Positions 8,001 to 15,453 of a stretch of 64,000 nucleotides of DNA are shown here, piece by piece. Numbering within the stretch: position 1 is the first letter of the stretch; the number at the start of each line of letters is the position of its first letter. Source of the DNA: [Bacillus] enclensis (lineage in GTDB: Bacteria; Bacillota; Bacilli; Bacillales; Bacillaceae_B); the NCBI RefSeq assembly GCF_001456935.1, contig NZ_KQ758485.1, forward strand, positions 46,595-110,594, read 5' to 3'. Both the position numbers and the translations under genes were made by a program. The notes beneath the pieces were generated by a model, which was given only the letters and a program-made list of their open reading frames with translations, ran no database searches and was not told where the DNA came from.

Positions 8001-10706
8001 GCTGTCGGTCTTTTCGAACATGGTTGCGCCTGTCGGCCAGTTGGCTGAAGGGTCTCTTACGTCATTCCACAGCCACGCACCATAGTTTTCATAGTTGCCG
8101 TCGTCACGCTTGTAGTGGATGCGGATGTTGTTCTCGGGGACCGGCTCTACTTCAGGTTCGCCTTCATCAGCTGAACCTGCTTCTACGCCTGTGATCGTAC
8201 CGCCATCAACTGTAAGCAGTGCGGTACCTCCATCTGCTTTTGCCGGAAGCGTCACGGTCACTTCTTCAGCCCCGGATACAGGATATTCTTTCCCGGAATA
8301 ATGGTCGGTGATGACCGCATCGGGAGAGTCGACAGAAACCGTGACCTCTTTCGCTTCGTCCCCGACATTCAGTCCCACATACACCGAATCATCCCCATAC
8401 GTCCGCGAGAACATCAGGAACTTGTCGCTGTCCGTTCCGCCGATAAAGCTTCTTTCCCCTTTGGCAAAAACTTTCGAGTATTCGCCGCGGAAGTTGAGAA
8501 TCTTTTTATAGTGTTCAAGGATATCGTTGTTTTCAACCTTATCCCATGCAAGGTCATAACGGTTATCATATTGCGGGTAGTTGTTCGCGCCGCTTTGGCC
8601 GAGCTCCTCACCGTAATAGATGACCGGCTGTCCTTTCGATGTCGCCTGCAGGGAAGCAGCCAGTTTCAGCTTGCCTTCATCCCCGTCAAGTGAGTAGAGG
8701 AATCCATCTTCATCATGGCTTCCGAGGAACTGGCCGAGAGTTGCGGTGTTATCGATTTTCCCGTTGCGGGCAGCCAATTTGTCATCCGCCGCTTTTACGT
8801 TTCCGTTCACAAATTCTTTAGCAATGTCCTTGAACCCGAAATCAAGCAGGGAATCCATCATCCCGGACTCTAAGAGGCCCTGATCATTATCAGTACTCGC
8901 CCCCCATGCTTCCCCGATCATCTTGTGCTCGGGCATTTTCTCCGTGATCGCATTCTTGAACGCCATCCACGTCGGTTTGTCGACATGCTTTACGGTATCC
9001 ACACGGAAATAATCGATCGTGTTACCTTTCTCGGTTGTCGCTTTGTCGATCCAATCTGTCTGCCAGTCGATGATCTGCTGGCGGACTTCAGGGTCTTCTG
9101 TCATGATGTCCGGCAGTCCTGCCAGTTCACCGACCACTTCGTCACTGCCGACATCTGAACCCTGACGAACGATATCACTGAAGCGTGCGCGGTCTTCGTC
9201 GGTTGGATAGCCGGCTGGACGTTGCTCTTCAGGAAGGTCCCCGTCGATTTCTTTAAGCCCGTAACCCGTGTGGTTCAACACCACATCCACCATGATCTTG
9301 ATTCCGCGTTCATGGGCTTCGTCAATCAGCGTATGGAACTCTTCCATCGAACCGAAATGAGGGTTCAGCTCGCTGAAATTGTCGGCCCAATAACCGTGAT
9401 AGGCAAAGTATGGCTCGCCGCCTTCTCCTTCGCGGACATCATAGTTCACGTTGTCAACAATCGGACTGATCCAGACGGTGTTCACGCCAAGCTCATCCAA
9501 GTAGTCAAGCTTGTCCGTGATCCCTTCAAAGTCGCCGCCCTGATAGGAACCGCGCTTCGACTTGTCATAGTTCAAGCCAGATGGATCATCATTCGTTTTG
9601 TCGCCGTTGAAGAATCGGTCCGTCAGCATGAAATAGATGATGGACTCATCCCAGTCGAAGTCATTCTCGCCGACAGCCTGCCTTGTCTTCACTTCAACTT
9701 CGGCAGTTCCTTCATATGGATTGCCATAGCTGTCGACCACTTTCAAAGGAATTGTCTTCGTGCCGGCCGTCACGTTGTCATCGACCGCTATCGTCACTTC
9801 TTTTAATGAGGGATCGACTGTAAGGTTTTTCGATCCGCCGAGCTCTGAAAGATCTGCCGTGATTTTAGAAACTGACAGCTCTTCTGTCAATCCTTCAATA
9901 TCCACGTTCAGAACCGCATTTTCGTTATAATCAATCGCTCCAGGTTCTACAGTCCCGGTTACCGTCAAATCGCCCTTTTGAAAATCAAGATAGGACGTGC
10001 CGTCAACCGTATTGTACGGATCGCTGACCTCAGTTGTTTCCCCATCTTTTGTTACAAGGAAAGAGTATGGAGTCTTTCCATTCGGGATATCCTCATACGA
10101 AACCGTGAATCTCTCATTATCCGGTTCATACGTCATTTCCTTCGTTTCGCCATTAAACTTCAATTCTACTTTTTCAATCGTGTCCATGGCATCGTCAGCG
10201 AACAACGCTTTGTCACGATAGTAAAAAGTCGCGTCGCCCTGATCAATCACAGGTGCCGATCCATCGGGAACGATCCTTATCTCTTCGACACCGCTTGTTA
10301 TGTAAGCCTTCGTAAGCGAGTCGTTTTTATTGACCTTGATAAAGCGGTCACCGAATTCTTTTTGGGCAGTATCCCAGTCTTCTGTACTGCGCAGTACAAA
10401 TCCAAACTGCTCAGTATCGGGTCCAACTGCGATATTCGCTGTCGCAACCCCGTTTTCATATGAATCAAAATTTAGTTGGTCATCCCGAACTCCGGTGTTC
10501 CAGGCCCAGATGTTCCAGCCATCATACTGCTTGTCGTCGCGGATGTACGTGAAGCGCACGGTGCGGTCAGTGCCCGCTGCCGTGTCCACCGCTTCCCCGC
10601 CGGTTGAGGCCGCCGCTGTCTGTGCAGGTACGTATGGCAGCCACAGGCTCAACATCATCAATACTGTCATGAGTAACGAGAATCGCCGCTTTGTTCCTTT
10701 CTTCAT
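5088..10706 (-). CDS. Secreted bifunctional amylopullulanase (alpha-amylase plus type I pullulanase)
   Basis: A 1872-residue exoenzyme with a signal peptide ending near AQTAAAS. Domains in order: a CBM41-like module (about 47-150); Ig-like linkers; a GH13 alpha-amylase starting near 355, with VDVVLNHTG, FRVDTVKHV (nucleophile Asp), IGEAWG (acid Glu) and GSHDEDG; two more CBM41-like modules (IRIHYKRDDGNYENYGAW near 860 and VRIHYVRDDSNYENFGIW near 970); a CBM48-like domain near 1180; and a second GH13 domain of pullulanase type. The second domain carries the type I pullulanase signature YNWGYDP near 1384, then VLDVVYTH, MRFDMMGD, FIGEGW and IAAHDN. The C-terminus is a Lys/Gly-rich tail. Both catalytic sets look intact, so alpha-1,4 and alpha-1,6 cleavage of starch or pullulan is expected. 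The gene stands alone, with its own terminator and cre-like boxes. Confidence 0.93.
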   Translation of the reverse strand: MKKGTKRRFSLLMTVLMMLSLWLPYVPAQTAAASTGGEAVDTAAGTDRTVRFTYIRDDKQYDGWNIWAWNTGVRDDQLNFDSYENGVATANIAVGPDTEQFGFVLRSTEDWDTAQKEFGDRFIKVNKNDSLTKAYITSGVEEIRIVPDGSAPVIDQGDATFYYRDKALFADDAMDTIEKVELKFNGETKEMTYEPDNERFTVSYEDIPNGKTPYSFLVTKDGETTEVSDPYNTVDGTSYLDFQKGDLTVTGTVEPGAIDYNENAVLNVDIEGLTEELSVSKITADLSELGGSKNLTVDPSLKEVTIAVDDNVTAGTKTIPLKVVDSYGNPYEGTAEVEVKTRQAVGENDFDWDESIIYFMLTDRFFNGDKTNDDPSGLNYDKSKRGSYQGGDFEGITDKLDYLDELGVNTVWISPIVDNVNYDVREGEGGEPYFAYHGYWADNFSELNPHFGSMEEFHTLIDEAHERGIKIMVDVVLNHTGYGLKEIDGDLPEEQRPAGYPTDEDRARFSDIVRQGSDVGSDEVVGELAGLPDIMTEDPEVRQQIIDWQTDWIDKATTEKGNTIDYFRVDTVKHVDKPTWMAFKNAITEKMPEHKMIGEAWGASTDNDQGLLESGMMDSLLDFGFKDIAKEFVNGNVKAADDKLAARNGKIDNTATLGQFLGSHDEDGFLYSLDGDEGKLKLAASLQATSKGQPVIYYGEELGQSGANNYPQYDNRYDLAWDKVENNDILEHYKKILNFRGEYSKVFAKGERSFIGGTDSDKFLMFSRTYGDDSVYVGLNVGDEAKEVTVSVDSPDAVITDHYSGKEYPVSGAEEVTVTLPAKADGGTALLTVDGGTITGVEAGSADEGEPEVEPVPENNIRIHYKRDDGNYENYGAWLWNDVRDPSANWPTGATMFEKTDSYGAYIDVPLAEGAKNIGFLVMDVTKGDSGKDGGDKGFTITSEDMNEIWIKQGSDKVYTYEPVDLPENTVRIHYVRDDSNYENFGIWNWGDVAAPSANWPTDAADLTGRDQYGAYVDIPLNENAKQIGFIVMDESKGDSGKDGGDKSFNLLDKYNRLWVRQGDDTVYVSPHWEVASGITSAEVISEDMIRLGFTMTEGLAEEDLIKNLSIKDSAGAEVAVENAEITGDKTVEVKASFSLDKLPLSITYSGRTVSASTGWRLLDEMYGYDGDDLGATYKEGDATLKLWAPKASKVTANFYDKKEASSKIGSVDLTKGEKGVWSADVKAKDLKVKDLKGYYYQYEVTNDGVTKKVLDPYAKSMAAFTVNTKGEAGPDGDTVGKAAIVDLNGTNPKGFSQADIDGYEKREDAVIYEVHVRDFTSDPSIEGDLDARWGSYKAFIDKLDYIKSLGVTHVQLLPVMAWYYGDETKMGKRELEYSAGGNEYNWGYDPHSYFSPDGAYSENPKDPELRVKELKQLIDAIHEAGMGVVLDVVYTHMAQTSTLNDIVPNYYAFQDDKGNFLGGFGNNLATNHKMAEKLMVDSVKYWFEEYKIDGMRFDMMGDATYPAVQNAYDAAASVNPDALFIGEGWRTFAGHLSDPDLKGMGADQDWMDKTDDVGVFSDEIRNELKSGFGSEGEPRFITGGARDINTIFNNIKGQPGNTADDDPGDMVQYIAAHDNLPLYDVIAQSIKKDPAIPENNLEIHKRVRLGNSMILTSQGTAFLHAGQEYGRTKQWFGEGVPEQKYHELKDGDGNPFGYFIHDSYDSSDAINKFDWEKATNKKEFAVNSTTRKYTEGLIKLRRSTNAFRLGEKELVDQNVTLMNIPEIKDQDLMLAYKNVSTDNTGTYYVFVNADDKKRTLSIGDYDLRGAKVLVDDDEAGVKPVEDRSGLKLKKDTLTIDSLTTVVIKVEQKGKAKGKSKDKTGKKKGHNK

Positions 10707-10746
10707 GGTTATTTTTCCTCCCCTTTGTTATTCATTGTTCTGGTTG

Positions 10747-10760
10747 TGGAAACGTTTGCA
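10747..10760 (-). promoter_or_regulatory. cre-like box 1 upstream of amylopullulanase
   Basis: TGGAAACGTTTGCA matches the catabolite-responsive element pattern TGNAANCGNTNNCA. It lies about 40 bases before the amylopullulanase ATG, a position where CcpA or a LacI-family maltose regulator would repress transcription. Confidence 0.6.
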
Positions 10761-10834
10761 CAAATATGTAAAAGAGCTGGTCATTGTTCTAAACTTTCTC
10801 CCAATGCAGTAGACCCTCACTTTTCCGCTTTAAA

Positions 10835-10848
10835 TGCAAACGCTTGCA
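10835..10848 (-). promoter_or_regulatory. cre-like box 2 upstream of amylopullulanase
   Basis: TGCAAACGCTTGCA fits the same cre pattern and is nearly perfectly palindromic. It lies 88 bp upstream of the first box. Two spaced boxes would allow cooperative or looping control by CcpA or a LacI/MalR-type regulator. Confidence 0.6.
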
Positions 10849-10895
10849 ATTGTCTGTATTTTTAAATTTTACATGATTTTTACAAGGGGGACAAT

Positions 10896-11036
10896 ATGAC
10901 TAAAGACTCATCAGAAGTAAGCGAATGGTTCCCCCCTTCATGTGACACCTTTTTTGAAAATGCAGTCGCCAAACATAAGCACGAGTTAATCAAGAGTAAT
11001 GACCCAGGCTCCTCTCATCATACATTTCAATGGTAA
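10896..11036 (+). CDS. Possible 46-residue small protein
   Basis: An ATG at 10896 is preceded at good spacing by AAGGGGG and opens a 46-codon frame beginning MTKDSSEVSEWFPPSC and ending SSHHTFQW. There is no signal peptide or membrane segment. It is hydrophilic, with a single Cys and several His. It lies between the divergent amylopullulanase promoter region and a lipoprotein gene. I recognise no family, and only the ribosome binding site supports it. Confidence 0.3.
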   Translation: MTKDSSEVSEWFPPSCDTFFENAVAKHKHELIKSNDPGSSHHTFQW

Positions 11037-11081
11037 ACGTTCCCTATTTAATCAAGTAAACCATTATAAGGAGGATGATGA

Positions 11082-11561
11082 ATGAGAAGTAAAGTGATGA
11101 TTCTGGGAATGATGATGCTGCTATTGTTATCAGGCTGCAGTGACCCAGTGCAAGATGATTTACTGAACTACATCAACGAAGACCTGAAAGACCTTACCGT
11201 ACTTGAAGAAGAAGCGTTGGCCGAATACGAAAGTGTCACAGGCGATAATTATGAGGATGACTACACAACCTACGTTCATATCAAAGACGTGGTCATGCCC
11301 GCATACAAGGATTTTCTCGACCAGCTTGAAGAAGTGAAGCCTGCCACTTCAGAAGTCCAGGAAATACACGAACTCTACATCGATGCCGTTAATATGCAAA
11401 ATAATGCCTTCATTAAAATCCTTGCCGCATTAGAGCAGCAAGATTACGAGATGGTTGCCGATGCGAACGAAATGCTAGCCGACGGAAGAGCCGGGATCAG
11501 AAAATACACCAATCAACTGGAAAAACTCGCCGATGAGCATAATGTGGAATTGACGGAGTAG
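11082..11561 (+). CDS. Small lipoprotein of unknown function
   Basis: A 159-residue protein with a clear lipoprotein signal (LLLLLSGCSD, lipidated Cys at about residue 19) and an acidic, helix-rich mature part rich in Glu and Asp. An AGGAGG site lies just before the ATG. Helical stretches such as DFLDQLEEVKPATSEVQEIH and ANEMLADGRAGIRKYTNQLE suggest a small helical bundle, as in DUF-type lipoproteins exposed on the outer face of the Gram-positive membrane. It appears monocistronic. No catalytic motif is visible, so the function is unknown. Confidence 0.75.
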   Translation: MRSKVMILGMMMLLLLSGCSDPVQDDLLNYINEDLKDLTVLEEEALAEYESVTGDNYEDDYTTYVHIKDVVMPAYKDFLDQLEEVKPATSEVQEIHELYIDAVNMQNNAFIKILAALEQQDYEMVADANEMLADGRAGIRKYTNQLEKLADEHNVELTE

Positions 11562-11563
11562 TT

Positions 11564-11630
11564 GGGACCAGGGGACAGGAACGGTGTCCCTTTTATGGAG
11601 CGGGACAGTGTACCTGTCCCCCTGTCCCAC
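11564..11630. repeat. REP-like GGGACAGG element
   Basis: It contains GGGGACAGGAACGGTGTCCC and, after a short spacer, CGGGACAGTGTACCTGTCCC plus CCTGTCCCAC. Each half is an imperfect inverted repeat of the window-wide family. Confidence 0.7.
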
Positions 11631-11643
11631 TGTCAAATTAAAA

Positions 11644-11681
11644 GCCCGTCCCTCGTTGCTTTAAAGCAACGAGGGACGGGC
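11644..11681 (-). terminator. Perfect 38-bp palindromic terminator
   Basis: GCCCGTCCCTCGTTGCTTT and its exact complement form a perfect hairpin between the convergent lipoprotein and C26 amidase genes. On the minus strand a TTTTAATTT tract follows, so it mainly ends the amidase/TRAP transcript. It may also slow plus-strand readthrough. Confidence 0.8.
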
Positions 11682-11686
11682 CTCCA

Positions 11687-12439
11687 TTATACGGTATGAA
11701 CCGGCTTAAAACTATGCGCAGCCGAGGCAAATTCCTCAAAAAACTTCATCCACACCGGCTGGCTCCCCCACAGCTTCTCCGGGTGAAATTGAAATCCGAA
11801 CAGGAATGGATGGGTGGTGGATTCGTAACCTTCCACCAGCCTGTCTTCCTTGGACAAAGCTACCGCTTCCAAGCTGGTTCCCAGCTCGACCATATGCTGG
11901 CGGTGGAAGGAATTGACGGGAAGGTCTGACTGACCCATGATGGAATAAAACCTGCTTTCTTCCCTGACAACGATATCATGTACAGGCTGATCGGGTGGTA
12001 TCAACTTACGTTCCTGGTGATGCTCGATGCCGCTGTCGGGTATGCTTGCCAGTCTGCCCCCGAGCACTTCATTGATCATCTGGGCGCCCCTGCAGAAACC
12101 AACCATCGGCAGCCCCCTTTTCAGTCCGTATTCAACCAAACGCTTATCTGCTTTATACCGGCCGGGCCCGGACGATTTCAAACCGGCGAGCTGCGAGTTT
12201 CTTCTATTAAGCGGGAGATATCCCCCTCCGGTGAACAAGAGTCCCTTTAAATGGTCGAGCGGCGGAAGTGAACAATCCCGGTAGATGGGGATCAGGTATG
12301 GCTCGAGCCCCACGCTCCTGACCAGCTCGATGGTATCCCTCTCGACGTATAGTAACGGATGACCAGGGTAAATATCATCACGGCTTCCTTCATCTGCATG
12401 GACGGTGACACCGACCATATCCGGTGTAAACGCTGTCAT
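11687..12439 (-). CDS. Gamma-glutamyl-gamma-aminobutyrate hydrolase-like class I amidotransferase (peptidase C26)
   Basis: A 250-residue cytoplasmic protein with the glutamine-amidotransferase-like fold of PuuD/C26 enzymes. The nucleophile elbow is VGFCRGAQMINEVLGG and the His-Glu of the triad is in FGFQFHPE. The N-terminal half carries LLFTGGGYLPLNRR, close to the usual GGxD substrate loop but lacking the Asp. Its ATG overlaps the stop of the small membrane protein upstream, so it is the last gene of the TRAP permease operon. By family, such enzymes cleave gamma-glutamyl amide bonds. With glutarate enzymes nearby, the substrate may be a gamma-glutamyl or glutaryl conjugate, but that is inference. 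Confidence 0.85.
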   Translation of the reverse strand: MTAFTPDMVGVTVHADEGSRDDIYPGHPLLYVERDTIELVRSVGLEPYLIPIYRDCSLPPLDHLKGLLFTGGGYLPLNRRNSQLAGLKSSGPGRYKADKRLVEYGLKRGLPMVGFCRGAQMINEVLGGRLASIPDSGIEHHQERKLIPPDQPVHDIVVREESRFYSIMGQSDLPVNSFHRQHMVELGTSLEAVALSKEDRLVEGYESTTHPFLFGFQFHPEKLWGSQPVWMKFFEEFASAAHSFKPVHTV

Positions 12440-12753
12440 TATAGAGCCTTCTTTTCAATCATATTCAGGTTTTCCCGTGACGTCTCGGGTTCCGTCTCCA
12501 TATAGTGTACTTCACCCTTGATCGTCAGAGTATGGTTCTTGCTTAGATAAATCTGGACGATTCCTGCCAGAGCAGCGATTGCGGCCAGCCTGATGCCCCA
12601 TGTCATCAATTTGCCTGCGAATACGGCAAGAGAGGCTCCCATTTCCCCTCCGATCACCATCGTGACACCGAACAACAATCCAACAACCAGTCCCAGTAAC
12701 ATCGTGATGAACGCAAGCCAAGTATATGTTTTCTCCATTAAATTCGCCAACAT
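12439..12753 (-). CDS. Small membrane protein of the TRAP permease operon
   Basis: A 104-residue protein with two predicted membrane helices (about 12-35 and 45-68) and a hydrophilic C-terminal tail. It sits between the TRAP-type permease and the C26 amidase and overlaps the latter by one base. It is too short for a typical four-helix DctQ subunit, and I see no motif identifying it. By position it may be a reduced small subunit or an accessory factor of the permease. Confidence 0.7.
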   Translation of the reverse strand: MLANLMEKTYTWLAFITMLLGLVVGLLFGVTMVIGGEMGASLAVFAGKLMTWGIRLAAIAALAGIVQIYLSKNHTLTIKGEVHYMETEPETSRENLNMIEKKAL

Positions 12754-12769
12754 AACATGTCTCCTCCTT

Positions 12770-14140
12770 TTATAATCCGATGATCGGTATGATTCCAGCC
12801 AGAAGAATGATACTCACCAGTACATGCAGCAAGACCCACACTACGGCAAGCTTGGCCGTGTCTTTAAAAGTGGAGCCCGCTATCCCCATCGCGACAAACA
12901 GTCCCAATGCAAGCGGCGGCGTCATTCCTTCGAGCGCGCCCGTCATTGCCGGCAGCATAGCAGCCAGCAGCACCGGATTCCCTCCGAGAGTACCGAAGAC
13001 TGCGATCATCGCTCCACCAAGGATGGCTACCTGTGCTGAACCAGGCAAGACCATGCCCAGAATCATGAAAAACAGCGGCAGAATGATAATAAGAGCCGTT
13101 GTGCTGAGCCCGAACGAAACAAACCATTCTCTCACAGCCTGTTCCATCTCTAGGCCTACAAACACCTGCGAAATCGCGTATGCCATATAAATGGTCACAC
13201 CGATCGGCACGACTTTCGGCAGCGAAGACTTAAACATATTGAAAAGATTCGGGAAGTTGATCCGTTTTGAAGGCAGCGCTTTGCGCCCGATCGCCAGTGC
13301 ATAAGCCCCGGCCAGTCCCGGAGTGAACATCAGGACAGAAGAAGAATACGCTCCAGCCCCTTCTTCACCGATACGGCCGATGATAAAGTCCTTGAACTGT
13401 GAATCCGCGAGAAGCGGCAGGAAGATCAATGCAGGTAAAATAAGGGCCGGCCAGCCGAGTGATAAGCTTCTCTTGAAGGTAGGCAGCTCCTCCCTAGGAA
13501 CAGGTTCCACCTTGTAATACTTACAGAGCGCCCATAAAGTGAGCCAGCGCTGGACGAAGAACCAAAATCCGATTCCGTAGGCAACAACCATCCAGCTGCT
13601 CAGCGATATGCTGTCTGGATAGACATCGTTCAAGATACCGAATGTCAGGATGACGATACCTGATGGGGGAATGATATTCCCCAGCATACTTGCCGACATT
13701 TCCGTGGTCGCAGCAAGCGCCTTTGGATAGTTAGATTTTTTCATCATCGGGATTGTAAATACCCCGGTCGTCGCTACATTCCCCGGGCCAGTCCCGGATA
13801 ACGATGCCATGAACGTACTTCCAAGCAAAGCGACATATCCCGCCCCGCCCCTGAATCTTCCGACGATCGAAAGCATGAGCTTGATGATGCTGTTCACCAC
13901 TTTTGTAGAATCAAAAATGATGGCGACTACCATAAAAGCAAAGATCGCATAGAAAAGTGAGCTTGTCGACGGAAACAGAAGCGACTGCCAGGCAAGTTCG
14001 TATGCCCCGGAAATAACCACTATGAAAACAAAAGCAAGCGTCATCACCTCGTACATCGGACGTTTAAACAAAACAAATAAGACGGCTACAAATGCAATCA
14101 GTGCAAGTAAATAAAAGATGGCTGCAGGTATTCCAAACAC
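12770..14140 (-). CDS. TRAP transporter large permease-like protein (DctM family)
   Basis: A 456-residue polytopic membrane protein. The segment GSTFMASLSGTGPGNVATTG with TEMSASMLGNIIPPSG is characteristic of DctM-type TRAP large permeases. Many membrane helices are visible. In the C-terminal half, MVLPGSAQVAILGGAM and GALEGMTPPLALG form the second repeat of the inverted-repeat fold. There is no DctP/TAXI binding-protein gene in the operon and only a 104-residue companion, so it may work alone or with a distant receptor. GTTATAAC boxes lie directly upstream, facing the divergent GntR gene. The likely substrate is a carboxylate related to the neighbouring glutarate genes. Confidence 0.85.
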   Translation of the reverse strand: MFGIPAAIFYLLALIAFVAVLFVLFKRPMYEVMTLAFVFIVVISGAYELAWQSLLFPSTSSLFYAIFAFMVVAIIFDSTKVVNSIIKLMLSIVGRFRGGAGYVALLGSTFMASLSGTGPGNVATTGVFTIPMMKKSNYPKALAATTEMSASMLGNIIPPSGIVILTFGILNDVYPDSISLSSWMVVAYGIGFWFFVQRWLTLWALCKYYKVEPVPREELPTFKRSLSLGWPALILPALIFLPLLADSQFKDFIIGRIGEEGAGAYSSSVLMFTPGLAGAYALAIGRKALPSKRINFPNLFNMFKSSLPKVVPIGVTIYMAYAISQVFVGLEMEQAVREWFVSFGLSTTALIIILPLFFMILGMVLPGSAQVAILGGAMIAVFGTLGGNPVLLAAMLPAMTGALEGMTPPLALGLFVAMGIAGSTFKDTAKLAVVWVLLHVLVSIILLAGIIPIIGL

Positions 14141-14163
14141 ATATAGTTCCCCCTTTGCGTCAT

Positions 14164-14194
14164 TGTCATAACCATTACCTTAGTGGTTATAACA
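14164..14194. promoter_or_regulatory. GntR operator candidate upstream of the TRAP operon
   Basis: Inverted copies TGTCATAACCA (14164-14174) and TGGTTATAACA (14184-14194) flank a 9-bp spacer. The core GTTATAAC recurs upstream of the GntR gene and of the AtuA operon. The site lies just upstream of the permease start. Confidence 0.6.
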
Positions 14195-14331
14195 TTTAAT
14201 GAAGATTATAGCAGAGTTTTTTGAATAATCAAACACTTTTATAAAAAAATATACTGGAAATCTGAAAAACCAACCTAAATTACTATAAGAATTATCCATT
14301 GAAATTAATTACTTTCATAATGAATCCATAG

Positions 14332-14342
14332 TGGTTATAATA
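14332..14342. promoter_or_regulatory. GntR half-operator upstream of its own gene
   Basis: TGGTTATAATA, one mismatch from the box in the other two promoters, lies about 30 bp before the GntR start. This is consistent with autoregulation. Confidence 0.5.
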
Positions 14343-14371
14343 AGTAATAACAAGATATGGAAGGTGATCTT

Positions 14372-15118
14372 ATGCTTGATCGCAAACAATCGGCGCCTCT
14401 TTATGAACAATTAAAAAATGAAATCCATCTAAAAATAAAAAACGGGGAACTCAAACCGGACCAGCAAATCCCGTCGGAGAGGGAGCTCGTTGAACAATAC
14501 AATGTTAGCCGCATCACTGTCCGACAGGCCATCAATCTCGCTGAAAGGGAAGGCCTCGTTAAACGGATCCATGGAGTCGGCACATTTGTGGCCCACCCAA
14601 AAATGCAGCAGGAGCTCAGTTCGTTCAACAACTTCCAATCCACCCTCCAGCAGCAGGGGTTGATCGCTTCGACGAAATTAGTCGGCACCGGGATAATCGG
14701 AAGTGACTTTCAATTATCAAGGATGCTCGATATCAATGTGATGGAGAAAGTCACAAGGCTCGAGCTGATCGGGTACGGAGATAACAGTCCTGTTGTCTAT
14801 TATAATAGTTATTTCCCCCATCATGTCGGGGAAAAAATGAAAAAAGCTGCACAAGAGGCGCTTAAGATGGAGAAACCCTTCTCCACACTCGACTTATATC
14901 AAATGGACGAAGAGATGGATCTGCATCCCACCCATGTAGAACAAACCTTCGAAGCGCAGGCAGCCTACGCCCCCATCACCAATATCCTTGATATAAAAGA
15001 AGGCTTCCCTCTGTTCCGGGTCACATCGATCGTCTATCAGGATAAAACCCCGCTTGAATACAAGGAAACCTACTATAAAGGTGATCAATATAAATTCTTC
15101 ATAACCCGGCACATGTAA
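14372..15118 (+). CDS. GntR/HutC-family regulator (UTRA domain)
   Basis: A 248-residue regulator starting MLDRKQSAPLYEQL. I prefer the ATG at 14372 because GGAAGGTG lies just upstream; an in-frame ATG at 14357 lacks such a site. The winged helix is at about 8-75 (IPSERELVEQYNVSRITVRQ; HGVGTFVA). A UTRA effector-binding domain follows, with TRLELIGYGDNSPVVYYNSY and the conserved TPLEYKETYYKGD. The gene is divergent from the TRAP operon and upstream of the AtuA operon. Matching GTTATAAC boxes at all three promoters make it the probable local repressor, responding to a substrate or intermediate. Confidence 0.92.
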   Translation: MLDRKQSAPLYEQLKNEIHLKIKNGELKPDQQIPSERELVEQYNVSRITVRQAINLAEREGLVKRIHGVGTFVAHPKMQQELSSFNNFQSTLQQQGLIASTKLVGTGIIGSDFQLSRMLDINVMEKVTRLELIGYGDNSPVVYYNSYFPHHVGEKMKKAAQEALKMEKPFSTLDLYQMDEEMDLHPTHVEQTFEAQAAYAPITNILDIKEGFPLFRVTSIVYQDKTPLEYKETYYKGDQYKFFITRHM

Positions 15119-15168
15119 ACTGCATGGTACCGGGTATTTTTTTGTTTCCCCTTTCTTTTGAGTTGTAA

Positions 15169-15304
15169 CAGGTACATTGAAGGTGGTTTGTACCTGGTAC
15201 ATTTTTAACATTTGGCACCTGGTACATGGATAGCAGATTGGACCTGGTACATTGAGAACGATTTGCACCTGGTACACCGAGAACCGTTTGTACCAGGAAC
15301 ACCG
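15169..15304. repeat. 25-bp tandem repeat array carrying regularly spaced palindromes
   Basis: Five imperfect 25-bp units run head to tail (15169-15193, 15194-15218, 15219-15243, 15244-15268, 15269-15293), plus a partial sixth. Each begins C(T/A)GGTACA and ends T(T/G)G(T/C/G)AC. Unit junctions recreate the near-perfect palindrome TGTACCTGGTACA. No protein-like frame is credible; the minus-strand frame is just the repeat translated. It lies between the GntR gene and the promoter of the AtuA operon. Nothing else is seen in the rest of the 15119-15400 gap. Confidence 0.8.
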
Positions 15305-15409
15305 GCCTCAATCTATACTAGCTGCCCTCTCCCAAACTTCATCCTCAAATAATATATTTTTCATTTTCTGAATTGACAAACAATTTAAACGGCGTTACAC
15401 TGTAGTCGC

Positions 15410-15430
15410 TGGTTATAACATGTTATAACA
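15410..15430. promoter_or_regulatory. Double GntR operator upstream of the AtuA operon
   Basis: TGGTTATAACA (15410-15420) abuts TGTTATAACA (15421-15430), giving two GTTATAAC cores in tandem just before the ribosome binding site of the AtuA gene. Occupancy would block the promoter. It is the strongest copy of the motif in the window. Confidence 0.65.
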
Positions 15431-15453
15431 AAACACAAGGAGGATTCATTACT

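Noticed and set aside
15099..15311. Minus-strand open frame with repeated VPG-like words
   Set aside because: It is the 25-bp repeat array translated; no ribosome binding site or protein-like composition.
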